Positions 37,546-48,300 of a DNA stretch of 64,000 bases are shown here, one piece after another. The position numbers and the translations under genes are program-made. Position 1 is the stretch's first letter. Every line of letters starts with the position of its first letter. Origin of the DNA: Lysobacter spongiicola DSM 21749. Its GTDB lineage: Bacteria; Pseudomonadota; Gammaproteobacteria; Xanthomonadales; Xanthomonadaceae. The notes beneath the pieces were generated by a model. The model saw nothing but the letters and a program-made list of their open reading frames with translations, was not told the origin of the DNA and did not search any database. The DNA is taken from assembly GCF_900167055.1 (NCBI RefSeq), contig NZ_FUXP01000005.1, positions 149,215 through 213,214 of the forward strand, in the 5' to 3' direction.

Positions 37546-40500
37546 TCAGTTGCCGTGGCGCCGGCGCATGAAATAGCGGTACAGCACCGGCACCACGAAC
37601 AGCGTCAGCAACGCGGAGAACGCCAGCCCCCACACGATGCTGGAGGCCACCGGCCCCCACAGCAGCGATTTGCCGCCGATCCCGAACGCCAGCGAGAACA
37701 GCCCGGCGATGGTGGTCGCGGTGGTCATCAGCACCGCGATCACGCGTCGGCGGGCAGCGAAGATGGTGGCGTGGAGCGTGCGCATCCCTGCCTCGCGGCG
37801 GTCGTTGGCGGCGCTGATGAGCACGATGGCGGCGTTCACCGCGATGCCGATCAGCGCGATCACCCCGTACATCGTGTACAGCGACAACGGGTTGCGGGTG
37901 ATCAACAGGCCCAGCGTCACGCCGATGAAGGCCAGCGGCACGGTGACCAGGATCAGCAGTGGCTGGAAATAGCTGCGGAACTGCGCCGCCAGGATCAGGT
38001 AGATCAGGCCGATGCCGACCAGCGCGAGCGGCCCCATGGCGTTGAGCGACTCGTAGATGTCGTCCAGCTCGCCGGAGAAGTCGAGGTCGATGCCGGGGTA
38101 GTCGGCGCGCACTTCGTCCCACGCTGCGCGCAATTGCTCGGTCGCCTGCACGGTGTTGACCTGCTCCGGGTCCAGCGAGGCCTCCACCGTGATCGCCCGT
38201 CGCAGGTTCCAGTGGCGGATCATGCCGGGGCTCTTGCGCGCCTCCGGATGCACCAGCGCGCCGAGGGTGGTGGTGTCGCCGTTGGGCAGCGCGATCGGGT
38301 CGGACAGGATGTCCGATACTTCCAGCGCCGGCCGCGGCTCGGCCCGCACCCGCAACTCGACCTTTTCGCCACGGTCGCGCAGGTCGGCCACCACCTCGCC
38401 ATCCAGGTGCAGGCGCACCAGTCGCGCCACTGCCCCGGGGTCCAGCCCGGCGCGGTGCGCGGCGTCGACGTCGACCTCCAGCTCCAGCTCGTCGCGCCCG
38501 GGGGTATCGTCGTCGGTGATCTCGAAGGTGCCGGGGATCTCCGACACCAGGCGACGGACCTCGTTGGCCGCCGCCCGCAGCTGGGCCAGGTCGTCACCCC
38601 GCACCTTGACGTTGAGCCCGCGCCCGCCTGGTGGCCCGCCGGACAGCCGCAGGAAAGAGATCTCGGCTTCGCCCGGGGTCGCGGCCACGTCCTCGCGCAT
38701 GCCGTCGATGATCTCGTCGAGGCTGCGCATCTCCTCGTCTTCGGGATTGAGCGAGACGGTGATCTGCCCGTAGCGGTCGCCGTACAGCGGCTCGGTCTCG
38801 GTGAACTTGGTGCCGGCCAGCGACACCACCGAGCGTGCCTCGCCCTCCTGCAGGTTGCGTCGCACCCGTGCCTCCACCCGCTGGGTCTGGGCGATGGTGT
38901 CCTCGATGCTGGCGCTGGGCGGCATGTCGACGTTGACGTAGTAGACGCGCAGCGGATCGAAGGCGAAGAACTCCACCCGCACCGCGCCCGCCGCGATCGC
39001 CAGCACCGCGGCAAGGAACAGCGCGCCCACGCCACCCAGCCAGGGCAGCGGCCGGCGCATCACCCGCACCAGCAGGCGCGCGTAGTTCAGGCGCACCCAC
39101 CGCGTATAGCGTTCGCGCAGCGCCTGCGTGCGCGACTGGCTGATGGAATGCCGGCCCAGTGCGTGCACGTGCGCGGGCAGCATCCACATCGCCTCGACCA
39201 GGCTCACCGCCAGCCCCACCGTCACCACGAAGGGGATGATGAACATGAACTTGCCGACGATGCCCGGCAGCAGCATCAACGGCAGGAACGCGGCAGTGGT
39301 GGTCGCCACCGCCGCGATCACCGGCCGCCCGACCTCCGACAGCGCTTCCAGCGCCGCATCCAGCGTGTCCATGCCGCGCTGGATGCGGTAGTAGATCGCC
39401 TCGACCACCACCACCGCGTCGTCGACCAGCATGCCCAGCACGATGACGATGCCCAGCAGCACCGATACGTTAAGTGAGGAGCCGCTGGCCTGCAGGATGG
39501 CGAAGGTACCGGTGATCGAGAACACCACGCCCAGCGCCACCATCGCCGCGATGCGGCTGCCCAGGAACAGCCAGCACACCACCAGCACCAGCAGCAGGCC
39601 GATGAGGCCGTTGGTCTGCATCACGCCCAGCGCGTCGCGGGTGGCGATGGTCTGGTCGTCGGCGAGCAGCAGTTCCAGCCCCCGCCCCTCCAGCGCGACG
39701 TTCTCTTCCTCTATGTAGTCGCGGATCGAATCGACCAGGTCCAGCGTATTGGTGAAGCCGACCTTGGACACCGTGAGGTACACCGCCGGCTGTCCACCCG
39801 TCGCCGCGAGCTGGCGCGGCTTCTCGCGCCCGCGCACCACCTCGGCGAACGCATCGATCGGCACCGAGCCGCCGCTGGCTCCGCTCGATGTCGTGGTCCC
39901 CGCGCCACCGGCACCCGCAGTCCCGGCCGGCGCCGGTGGTGCGCGTACGCGGAAACGCGCGACCTGCTCCGGGTCCGGCGAAGTGCCGCTGACGCGTACC
40001 AGCCACTCGCCGTCGCGCGCCTTCTGGGTGCCGGCGAACACATCGCGGAACCAGGAGGACAGGCCATCGGAGACCGCGGTGGCGGTCAGCCCGCGTGCCG
40101 CCAGCGCGGCGGGGTCGAAGTCGACCTGGATCTCCGGCTCCTGGAAGCCCAACGCCATGACCCGGTCCACGCCGGTGATCTGCTCCAGGTCGTCGCGCAC
40201 CTGGCGGGCGGCGTAGCGCAGGGTCTCGTCGTCGGCCTGGCCGGTCAGCACCACCACCGCGGTGGGGAAGCCGCTGGAGGTGGTGATCTCCAGGATCTCC
40301 GGATCCACCACTTCCGCCGGCAGTTCGGCGTTGGCCTTGTTCTGCACCTCGCGCCGCACGTCGTTGATGCGCTTGTCGAACTCGCGTTCGGGCATGTCGT
40401 GGAAGCGCACGATGATGTTGGACGCGCTCTCGCGCGAGGAGCTGATGACCCAGCGCACGTCCTGCACGTTGCGCAGGGCGTCCTCCAGCGGGTTGGTGAC

Positions 40501-40686
40501 CTTCTCTTCGACGTCCTCGGCGCTGGCACCCGGCAGCACCGTGTTGATGTTGATCCAGTTGAAGTTGATCTCCGGATCCTGCTCGCGTGGCATCCGCAGG
40601 TAGGCCAGGACGCCCAGCACGATCACGGTGACGAACAGGATGTTCGCCAGCGGATGGTTGCTGATCAGCGAGCGGGCGAAACGCAT
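37546..40686 (-). CDS. RND efflux pump, inner-membrane permease subunit
   Basis: A 1046-residue AcrB/MdtC-like proton-drug antiporter. The N-terminal helix (HPLANILFVTVIVLGVLAYL), two porter domains, two sets of five to six helices (about 340-530 and 865-1035) and the proton-relay DD in GMLVDDAVVVVEAIYY are present. The porter domain has an unusual Ala/Gly/Ser/Thr insertion at about 251-275. Length is normal and the reading frame intact. Its adaptor gene directly upstream is frameshifted. No outer-membrane channel gene is nearby. Confidence 0.93.
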   Translation of the reverse strand: MRFARSLISNHPLANILFVTVIVLGVLAYLRMPREQDPEINFNWININTVLPGASAEDVEEKVTNPLEDALRNVQDVRWVISSSRESASNIIVRFHDMPEREFDKRINDVRREVQNKANAELPAEVVDPEILEITTSSGFPTAVVVLTGQADDETLRYAARQVRDDLEQITGVDRVMALGFQEPEIQVDFDPAALAARGLTATAVSDGLSSWFRDVFAGTQKARDGEWLVRVSGTSPDPEQVARFRVRAPPAPAGTAGAGGAGTTTSSGASGGSVPIDAFAEVVRGREKPRQLAATGGQPAVYLTVSKVGFTNTLDLVDSIRDYIEEENVALEGRGLELLLADDQTIATRDALGVMQTNGLIGLLLVLVVCWLFLGSRIAAMVALGVVFSITGTFAILQASGSSLNVSVLLGIVIVLGMLVDDAVVVVEAIYYRIQRGMDTLDAALEALSEVGRPVIAAVATTTAAFLPLMLLPGIVGKFMFIIPFVVTVGLAVSLVEAMWMLPAHVHALGRHSISQSRTQALRERYTRWVRLNYARLLVRVMRRPLPWLGGVGALFLAAVLAIAAGAVRVEFFAFDPLRVYYVNVDMPPSASIEDTIAQTQRVEARVRRNLQEGEARSVVSLAGTKFTETEPLYGDRYGQITVSLNPEDEEMRSLDEIIDGMREDVAATPGEAEISFLRLSGGPPGGRGLNVKVRGDDLAQLRAAANEVRRLVSEIPGTFEITDDDTPGRDELELEVDVDAAHRAGLDPGAVARLVRLHLDGEVVADLRDRGEKVELRVRAEPRPALEVSDILSDPIALPNGDTTTLGALVHPEARKSPGMIRHWNLRRAITVEASLDPEQVNTVQATEQLRAAWDEVRADYPGIDLDFSGELDDIYESLNAMGPLALVGIGLIYLILAAQFRSYFQPLLILVTVPLAFIGVTLGLLITRNPLSLYTMYGVIALIGIAVNAAIVLISAANDRREAGMRTLHATIFAARRRVIAVLMTTATTIAGLFSLAFGIGGKSLLWGPVASSIVWGLAFSALLTLFVVPVLYRYFMRRRHGN

Positions 40687-41829
40687 CAGTCGCCGGCTCC
40701 GCCACCCGTCGCATCTGCCGGGCGGGTCTCACCGGCATCCGCCGCCGGGGCATCGCCGCTGCCGACGCCGGGCTCTTCGTCGCGGGCCGCCTCGCGCACC
40801 GGGTCGCCGTCCTCCAGCGCCTGCTGCCCCCGCACGATCACCCGGGTATCGGGGGCGAGCTCCACCTGGAACGCGCGGCCGGGCTGGGCTTCCGGCACCG
40901 GCACGAAGCGCGCGACATCGGCGTCGACGACGAAGAAGCCATGCGTGCCCTCGCGCAGCACCAGCAGGTCCGGCGGCAAACGCTGGCCCGGCGCCTCCCA
41001 GCGCAAGGTACCGGCGCTGCCCACGGGCGCGGCCAGCCCATCGAAGCCGAGCCGGGCGACCTGGGTACGCGCCGTCCGGTCGACGACGCCGACCATGCGC
41101 AACAGGGTGACCGGATATTCCTCGCCGGCATGTTCGAAGACATGCCCGGAAGCCGCCGCGAACCCTGCCGCGTCGGCAGCCTGCACCGAGGCTTCCACCT
41201 CCAACCCTTCGGACGCGACCATGCGCAGCAACGGAGTACCCGCAGCGGCCAGCGTACCGACCTGGGCGAAACGCTCCACCACGGCACCGTCGAATGGCGC
41301 GGTGATGCGGGTCTTGGCGACGTTGCGCTCGGCCACCGCCCGGTCCGCCCGCGCCACGCGCAGTTCCGCCGCGGCGCTGTCGCGCTCGGCCTGCAGGGCC
41401 TGCACCTCGTCCTCGGAGACGAAGCGTTCGGCCAGCAGTTCGCGCGCGCGCGACAGGCGCGAGTTCGCCAGGTCGAGGCGCGCCTGCGCCGCGGCGGCGC
41501 GGGCACCCGCCTGCTCCAGGGCGAGGCGGTAGTCGCGGTCGTCCAGCCGGAGCAGCAGCTCACCTTGCTCGACGGGTACTGCCGACGTCCTCCACCACCG
41601 CTTCCACCCGCGCGGAGATGTCCGCCGACAGTTCGCTCTCGTTGGAGCTGAGTACTTCGGCCGGCGCGGACCCGACACGCGGCAGCACCACCTCGGCCGC
41701 CGGTTCGAACACCACCGGATGGGCCTCGTCAGCCTGTTGTGCGGGCTCGGCCTCTTCTCCACCGCAGGCGGCGAGGCAAGCCGCCAGCGTGAGCGCTGCG
41801 AATCGGATCAGTCCTTTGCTGCTCGGCAT
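40686..41829 (-). pseudogene. RND periplasmic adaptor lipoprotein, frameshifted
   Basis: Membrane-fusion subunit of the pump. The 5' part (41,560-41,829) encodes a lipoprotein signal (LTLAACLAAC lipobox) and the first beta strands up to VEAVVEDVGS. The rest (VPVEQGELLLRLDDRDYRLALEQ, an alpha-hairpin, and barrel domains) is in another frame from about 41,579 down to 40,686. The break at about 41,580 needs one base removed or two added. AGGGAG precedes the ATG at 41829. The 3' end overlaps the permease start by 1 bp. Either a true loss or a sequencing error; the rest is well conserved. Confidence 0.85.
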
Positions 41830-41947
41830 GGAGGCTCCCTGAGCTGGGTCGGATCATTGGAGCACCGTGCAGACGGTGCCTCAAGCGCGGGCGTGGCGCA
41901 GTCAAGCGCGACAGCTTCGTGGCCCCACCGTGGCCGTCACGTGAGCA

Positions 41948-42520
41948 CTACCCCGCGGGTTGTGCGTCGATGCCCAGTGCCGGCGCAAGGATGCGCATGG
42001 CCTCGTCATCGCGTGCCTGCGTGATCCAACCGGCGTGGTCGCCGCCGGCCGTCTCCCACGTCCACACGGTGTAGCCGTGCTCGCGCAGGCGGTCGTAGGC
42101 GACGCCGAGCAGCGAAGGCACCTCAGCCGCCGCCAGGAACTCCGCGTCGGTGGGGTCTTCCACGCCCCATTCGACATGCAGGTTCCAGCGCGCGGAGAGT
42201 TCGTTGATGCTGTCGACCAGCGCCGCGGTGTCGTCGGGGCCGACGCGGAAGCCGGCCTTCCACTCGATCGCATCGAGCAGCAACGGCTCCAGGCCTTCAT
42301 CGCCACCGCCGGCGTCCGCCCAGGCCTCCTGGAAGACGCCGAACTGCTGCAGCGCCGCGTCCTCATCGCCGGGGTTGACCAGCAGCAACACCTGCCAGAC
42401 CACTGCCTCGGCATCCATGTCGGCATCCTCGTCGACCTCGGCGCCGTCGTGGACGGCGTGGGCGAAGTTGTCGTCGGGATCGTATGCGTCGTCGGAATGG
42501 CCGTCTCGGGAGTGGCTCAT
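41948..42520 (-). CDS. Acidic hypothetical protein (possibly DUF6630)
   Basis: A 190-residue, strongly acidic soluble protein. After a disordered Asp/His-rich start (DGHSDDAYDPDDNF) comes VVWQVLLLVNPGDEDAALQQFGVFQEAW, which resembles the N-terminus of DUF6630 proteins, and later WNLHVEWGVEDPTDAEFLAAAE and YTVWTWETAGGDHAGWI. I am not certain of the family. No catalytic motif is recognised. It stands alone between the RND genes and the SDR gene, same strand. Confidence 0.65.
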   Translation of the reverse strand: MSHSRDGHSDDAYDPDDNFAHAVHDGAEVDEDADMDAEAVVWQVLLLVNPGDEDAALQQFGVFQEAWADAGGGDEGLEPLLLDAIEWKAGFRVGPDDTAALVDSINELSARWNLHVEWGVEDPTDAEFLAAAEVPSLLGVAYDRLREHGYTVWTWETAGGDHAGWITQARDDEAMRILAPALGIDAQPAG

Positions 42521-42586
42521 CGGATCATCCTCGGTGGGCGGACGGTACGCGCGCAGGATACGCGGCGGCTTGCCGCCGCGCCGTGG

Positions 42587-43258
42587 TCACCAGGGCAGTT
42601 CGCTGCCGTTGGCGTGCCAGAAGGTGCCGCTCTGCTCCAGCGACAGGGAATCCAGGCGCTCGACCAGCTGCGTGGCCGACTGTTCCGGCGAGACGTCGCC
42701 GGTACCGCCGACCATGTCGGTGGCGACGTAGCCCGGGTGCAGCAGGAACACCGCGATGCCGCGCGGCTTGAGGTCCAGCGCCAGCGACTTGCCGACCGCG
42801 TTCACGGCGGCCTTGGAAGCCCGGTAGCCATAGGCGCCACCGGAGCCGTTGTCGGCCACCGAGCCCATGCGGCTGGTCACGATGCCGATCTTCGCGCCCT
42901 CGGACATCTGCCCGAGCAGCGCCTGCGCCACCCGCAGCGGGCCGATCGCGTTGACCTCGAACTGGCGGCGCATGCTCTCGAAACCGTCTTCGTCGATCTC
43001 GCCCAGTTTCTCGCGGCCGAGGATGCCGGCGTTGAGGACCAGCACGTCGATGCGGGTATCACCCAGGCGCCCGGCCAGCTTCGCCAGCGCCTGGCCATCG
43101 GTCACGTCGATCCCGGCTTCCACCCGGGCGCCGGTCGCTTCGAGGTCCTTGCTGGCGTTGCGGCACACGCCGATGACGGTGTCGCCGCGCGAGGTGAACC
43201 GGCGGGCCAGCGCCAGCCCTATGCCGCGGTTGGCGCCGGTGATCAGGACGGTCTTCAT
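42587..43258 (-). CDS. Short-chain dehydrogenase/reductase
   Basis: A 223-residue classical SDR. The NAD(P) loop is TGANRGIGLALA, NAG occurs in LVLNAGILG, and the catalytic set is Ser in VTSRMGS with YRASK. It resembles the C-factor/CsgA-type carbonyl reductases in size and in the C-terminal LLHPGYVATDMVGG. Start MKTVLITGAN with AGGAG upstream; longer frames are not supported. Substrate unknown. Confidence 0.9.
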   Translation of the reverse strand: MKTVLITGANRGIGLALARRFTSRGDTVIGVCRNASKDLEATGARVEAGIDVTDGQALAKLAGRLGDTRIDVLVLNAGILGREKLGEIDEDGFESMRRQFEVNAIGPLRVAQALLGQMSEGAKIGIVTSRMGSVADNGSGGAYGYRASKAAVNAVGKSLALDLKPRGIAVFLLHPGYVATDMVGGTGDVSPEQSATQLVERLDSLSLEQSGTFWHANGSELPW

Positions 43259-43322
43259 CGGATGCTCCTTGTTCGTGGGAACAACAGGCATGGCGACGAA
43301 GACCGCCCTGATCAAGGTGCAA

Positions 43323-43862
43323 TCACGCGGCGGGCGCCGCTTCCGGTGCTGCCGGCTGGCGCGGCACGATCAGCTTGGCGACCAGCAGCAGGTGCATCAC
43401 GGCGGCCAGGAAGGCAGCACCCAGCAGCGCGACCAGCATGCGGAAGGCGAGGCTCCCCAGCCCGGCCTGCCCTTCCAGCTTCTCCAGCCGGTCGAACCGG
43501 GACGGATCAGCATTGGAGTAGGCGATCGCCAACGTGACGTCTTCGCCCATGTACGGATCGGCATTGGATTCGGACGTGGTGAAGGCACCTTCGTGGGTGC
43601 TGCCAGCGGCATCGAAGCTGTAACCGAAGTGGTACATCAGCTTGGTGCGCCCCTTGCGGCCGCGCTCTTCGGTGATGTCGACCAGCTCGACCGGGACGGT
43701 CACGACGGTGTGGTCGCCGAGGATCGAACTGGCCTGACGGTAGCCGTCGACGCCCAGGAACATCAGGTAGCCGGCGGCCACCACGAACACGATGAAAAAG
43801 AACTTCTTCGACCAGCGCGACAGGATCGCGTGGTTCTCCGGCTTCATCTTGAAGCTGATCAT
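43323..43862 (-). CDS. DUF3592-like membrane protein
   Basis: A 179-residue protein with one hydrophobic helix near the N-terminus (FFFIVFVVAAGYLMFLGV), a beta-rich periplasmic part (VVTVPVELVDITEERGRKGRTKLMYHFGYSFDAAGSTHEG) and a second helix near the C-terminus (FRMLVALLGAAFLAAVMHLLLV). This is the DUF3592 layout; function unknown. ATG at 43862 has GGGGAAGG upstream. Lies 64 bp upstream of the SDR gene on the same strand. Confidence 0.72.
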   Translation of the reverse strand: MISFKMKPENHAILSRWSKKFFFIVFVVAAGYLMFLGVDGYRQASSILGDHTVVTVPVELVDITEERGRKGRTKLMYHFGYSFDAAGSTHEGAFTTSESNADPYMGEDVTLAIAYSNADPSRFDRLEKLEGQAGLGSLAFRMLVALLGAAFLAAVMHLLLVAKLIVPRQPAAPEAAPAA

Positions 43863-44044
43863 TGCCTTCCCCCTGTGGAATGGATTCGGCCGGCGCATTC
43901 CCCCCGCGCCGGCCGGCCGCGAGCGTACGGTCGGGTACGGCGTATGTCAACGTTTTGTGAAGACGCCCAGCCGCTGCAGGAGGCCTTGATCCGACGATCA
44001 TGGGCCGGTGCGCAGACTGGGCCGCATGTTTGCCGTAGCGCATC

Positions 44045-45208
44045 ATGAATAAGCCGCCGGACCCGGCAGCCGAGGCAACCGCCAGGGACATGCTGTGGGC
44101 GTTCGCCCAGCAGTCGCTGGAGCACGCCATCCTCCACCTGGATGGCGATCGCCGGGTGACCTGGGCAAGCCCCGGCGCCACCAAGATCCTCGGCGCCGAG
44201 CCTGGCGCGATCGTCGGCGGCCTCACCGACCGCTTCTTCGTACCCGAAGACGTCCACCTGGGCATTCCCCAGCACGAGATCAACGTGGCGACCAGCCACG
44301 GCGTCGCCGACGACAACCGCTGGATGCAGCGCGCGGATGGCGCCCGGTTCTGGGCGTCCGGGCTGCTGCTGGCGTTGCGCGACGAGCACGGCGAAGTGAT
44401 CGGCTTCACCAAGATCCTGCGCAACCAGACCGACATGAAGATGTTGCTGGACACGCTGGGCAACCGGGCGGCCTCCATGGCCGAGGCGAACGAAAACAAG
44501 ACCACCGCCATCGCCACCATCGCCCACGAGCTGCGCAACCCGCTGGCGTCGATCGGCATGGCCGCGCACCTCCTGCAGAAGCAGGCCGGCGGCGATCAGC
44601 CGGGCGGAGGTCAGGCCGGCGGAAATACAGGGGTCACGCCGACGCTGGCGATCCTGTCGCGCAATGTCGAGTTCGCCGAGCGGCTGGTGAACGACCTGCA
44701 GGACGCCAGCCGCATCGGCGCCCGCAAGCTGGAGCTGCGACCCGAGCGCCTGCACCTCGGGTCGCTGCTGCAGGAGGCGATGGAAGCCGCGCGCCAACGC
44801 GCCGCCGATCCCGATCGCGAGTTCAACCTGCTGCTGCCTCCCGGCGAGCCGATCGAACTGCTGGGAGACCGGCTGCGGCTCCAGCAGGTGTTCGTCAACC
44901 TGCTGGGCAACGCCATCAAGTACACCCACGACGGTGGCCACATCTGGATCAAGGCAACGGTGCAGGGGTCCTGGCTGGCGGTGCGCGTCGCCGATGACGG
45001 CATCGGCATCGCCGCGGACATGCGCGAGCGCATCTTCCAGATGTTCACCCAGGTCTCCACGCCGATGGCCCACGCCGGGCTCGGCATTGGCCTGGCACTG
45101 GTCAAGGACATCGTCGAACTGCACGGCGGCAATGTGGAGGCCCGCAGCGACGGCGCCGGCCATGGCAGCCAGTTCGTTGTGAGGCTGCCGCTGATCGGCG
45201 CCGGCTGA
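44045..45208 (+). CDS. Soluble PAS-domain sensor histidine kinase
   Basis: A 387-residue cytosolic kinase: PAS domain (about 25-130, with WASPGATKILGAEPGAIVG and GFTKILRNQTD), HisKA dimer domain with phospho-acceptor His161 in IAHELRNPLASI, and an HATPase domain with N-box NLLGNAIKYT, VADDGIGI and GLGIGLALVKDIVELHGG. There is no membrane helix, so the signal is cytosolic. A Gly/Gln-rich loop (GGDQPGGGQAGGN) lies between the two HisKA helices. No response regulator adjoins it, so it is an orphan. Start codon chosen as first ATG; ribosome site weak. Confidence 0.92.
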   Translation: MNKPPDPAAEATARDMLWAFAQQSLEHAILHLDGDRRVTWASPGATKILGAEPGAIVGGLTDRFFVPEDVHLGIPQHEINVATSHGVADDNRWMQRADGARFWASGLLLALRDEHGEVIGFTKILRNQTDMKMLLDTLGNRAASMAEANENKTTAIATIAHELRNPLASIGMAAHLLQKQAGGDQPGGGQAGGNTGVTPTLAILSRNVEFAERLVNDLQDASRIGARKLELRPERLHLGSLLQEAMEAARQRAADPDREFNLLLPPGEPIELLGDRLRLQQVFVNLLGNAIKYTHDGGHIWIKATVQGSWLAVRVADDGIGIAADMRERIFQMFTQVSTPMAHAGLGIGLALVKDIVELHGGNVEARSDGAGHGSQFVVRLPLIGAG

Positions 45209-45324
45209 GCGCGCCGAAACCCCGCAACCGTGGCGAATGGCGCTATCCGTGCTCTGCTTTACCGACCCGCGCACAGTTCCTGAACGCCCGGCCGTTAACA
45301 ATTGACGGTCGTGGAGGAGAGCCA

Positions 45325-48300
45325 ATGAGGACTGAGGGGGCTGCCACCAGCATGGCCTGGCGCCTGTCGTCGATTGTTGCCGTCGCGCTGCTGCTGTTCG
45401 CGCTGGGCCTGCTGCGGCAGTGGGCGGATAGCGGCTGGGTGGGGGCGATGGCGGCCGGCATCGGCGCGGCTGCCTTGCTGGCCCTCCTGCTGTTGCGCCG
45501 TGCTGGCACTGGCTGGGCAGTCGCCGCCACGGCGGCCGCCTGGATCGCACACGCTGCCGGCTGGCTTCCCGATCCCGGCTCTGCCTTGATACCCACCTCG
45601 GTCGCGCCCGCGCTGCTGCTGGGCGCCGGCCCCGCGCTCGGCGCGATCGCCACCTTCGCGCTGCTGCGCGGCCGCAGGATCGATCCACGCACTGCGGGTG
45701 ACGTCGCACCCCTTGCATGGACCCTGCTTGCCGCCAGCGTGGTCGTCCCGCTGGGCCTGGCGCTGCTGGACTGGGTGGCGACCCTCGCGTGGCTGCCGGG
45801 GGCGACGCCCTCGACCGACTGGCAGGGTGGGTTGTGGCCCACCTGGCTGGGCGCTGCACTCGGCCTGCTGCCGGTGGTTCCAATGGTGCTGGCCTGGTGT
45901 GGCGACGAAGGCGAGGGACAGGACCCACCCGCGTATGCCGGCAGCGCGCAGGCGGTGCTGGCCTGGCTGCCGGTGCCGCTGGTGCTCGGATGGCGGCCGG
46001 AACTGCTGGTCCTGGCCCTGCTGCCGATGGTGGTGCTGGCGCCTCGCCTCGGGCCCCGCGCGGCCACCGCGCTCGCGACCGGCATCGCCGTGACGGTGGC
46101 CGTCGTCGCCGTGATCCCCGGCATCAACCTGTCGCTGCCGCCCGAGGGCCTGGTACTGCCGACGCTGCTGGCGATCATCGCCACCCTGCCGCTCGCCCTC
46201 CTGGCCGGACAGCGCCGTGCATCCGACAGCCTCCTGCGCCGCACCGGGGAGCACCTGCGGGCCGTCACCGAACACAGCCCCTTCCTGGTGGCGACGCTCG
46301 ACGGCCAGACCCGCCACCGCTTCGCCAACCACAGCTACCTGCGCTGGCTGGGCCGGGACGCGGCCGAGGTAATCGGGCGCTCCCTGCACGAGGTCTACGG
46401 CGAAGATGCCGCCCGCTTTGCCGCACCGATCCGACACGTCATGGCGGGCCTGCCACAACGCCAGCAGATCACGCTGTCGGACGGACGCATCCTCGACGCG
46501 CGGATCGAGCCACGGTTCTCCGAGGCCGGACCGATTGACGGCGTGCACCTGCTCGCCCAGGACGCCAGTTGGAAGGCCGACCACGAGCGCGGCCTGGACG
46601 CCATGCTCTCGGCCTCGGCCGATCCGGGCCTCGTGCTGGACTCCGCCGGCGGCGCCATCCGTACCGGCCCCCGCATCCTCGCCCTGCTCGGGGCCCGCGA
46701 AGCGTCCCTCCTGGGCAAGCCGCCCTCCGCCTGGCTGGAGCCGGAAGCCGAGGCGGCACTGGGTGCCGCGCTGACCCGTGCCCATGACAGCGGCGAGCCC
46801 CAGGTGCTCGGCCGCGACCTCGGCCTGCACGCGCGCAGGACCGACGGCAGCAGCTTTCCGGTGACCCTGCGCATCGCCCCGGTGCGCGCCGCCCGCGGCT
46901 TCCAGGCACTGGTCGCGGTGCATGACCTGGAGCCGGAGCTGGCGATCGAGCAGCTGGCCGCCGAAGCCCGCACCCAGGCCGAGTCCACGCTGGCGGCGGT
47001 GGGCGATGCCATCGTCGCCTGCGACCTCCACGGCCGGGTCACGGTCTTCAATCCGGCCGCCGTGCAGCTCACCGGATGGCCCATGCAGGATGTCCTGGGC
47101 AAACCCTGCGACGAGGTATTGCGCTTCGTCGACGCCGAAGACGCGCCCCTGCATTCGCTGCTCGGCATGGCGGTCAAGCGCAACACCCCGATGCGCCAGG
47201 ATGACCACAAGCTGCTGCTGCGCCGCGACGGCGAGCGCATCGCGGTGTCCGAAGCCGCGGCACCCACCCGCGACCGCTTCGGCCAGGCCAACGGCGGCGT
47301 GGTGGTGCTGCACGATGTCAGCCAGTCGCAGGCCCAGGTGCAGAGCCTGGCCCACCAGGCGCTGCACGACCACCTCACCGGGCTGCCCAACCGCGTGCTG
47401 CTGCAGGACCGGCTGTCGCAGGCGCTGGCGCAGATGGACCGCGGCTACAAGGGCGCGCTGCTGTACCTGGACCTGGACCACTTCAAGCCGATCAACGATC
47501 GCCTCGGGCATCCGGTGGGCGACCGCGTGCTGCAGGAAGTGGCATCGCGCCTGCGCGCCTGCGTGCGCGAGGACGACACCGTCAGCCGCCAGGGCGGTGA
47601 CGAGTTCGTGCTGCTGCTGGTGCGGCTGGCGGACGCCCGCGACGCCGCGCGCGTGGCTGGAAAACTCATCGAGGCCGTGGAGCAGCCGATCATGGTCGAC
47701 GGCCACGAGCTGGCGGTGTCGGCCAGCATCGGCATCGCCCTGTTCCCGCAGGATGGCCGCGACATCCGCACCATCACCCGCCAGGCCGACGCGGCGCTGT
47801 ACCACGCCAAGGAAGCCGGGCGCGGCCGCTACCGCTACTTCACCGACCGGACCGGCGCGAGCGCCGAAGAGCGCATGCGCACCGAGCACGACCTGCGCAT
47901 TGCCCTGTCCAACGGCGACTTCCTGCTGGCCTGGCAGCCGCAGTTCCACCTGCCCGAACGCCGCATCGGCGGGGTCGAGGCGCTGGTGCGCTGGCGCCAG
48001 CTCGATGGCAACGTGGTGCTGCCGGAGGAATTCATCCCGGTGGCGGAGGAGACCGGCCTGATCGGCCAGATCGACGAGTGGGTGCTGACCGAGGCGTGCC
48101 GGCAATGCCGCCAATGGCAGCAGGACTGGGAGGCGCGCGGCATTGCGCCGATCCCGGTGTCGGTCAACGTGTCGCTGGCCCGCTTCGATGCCGACCGCCT
48201 GCTCGCCCAGGTGCGCTCGGCTCTGGATGCTTCCGGCCTGGAGCCGCGCTGGCTCGAGATCGAGTTCAGGAGTGCCCAGCTGTTCGCCCAGGGCGCGCGG

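Noticed and set aside
43859..45928. Long minus-strand frame opposite the histidine kinase
   Set aside because: The plus-strand frame has complete PAS, HisKA and HATPase motifs, so the opposite frame is a shadow.
45295..48114. Very long open frame on the minus strand opposite the GGDEF-EAL gene
   Set aside because: It has no recognisable domain, is rich in His, Gln, Arg and Val, and exists only because the third codon positions of the real gene are G/C. Same reasoning for frames opposite ybbP (13.8-15.8 kb), lpdA (1.5-3.9 kb) and ku (21.0-23.3 kb).
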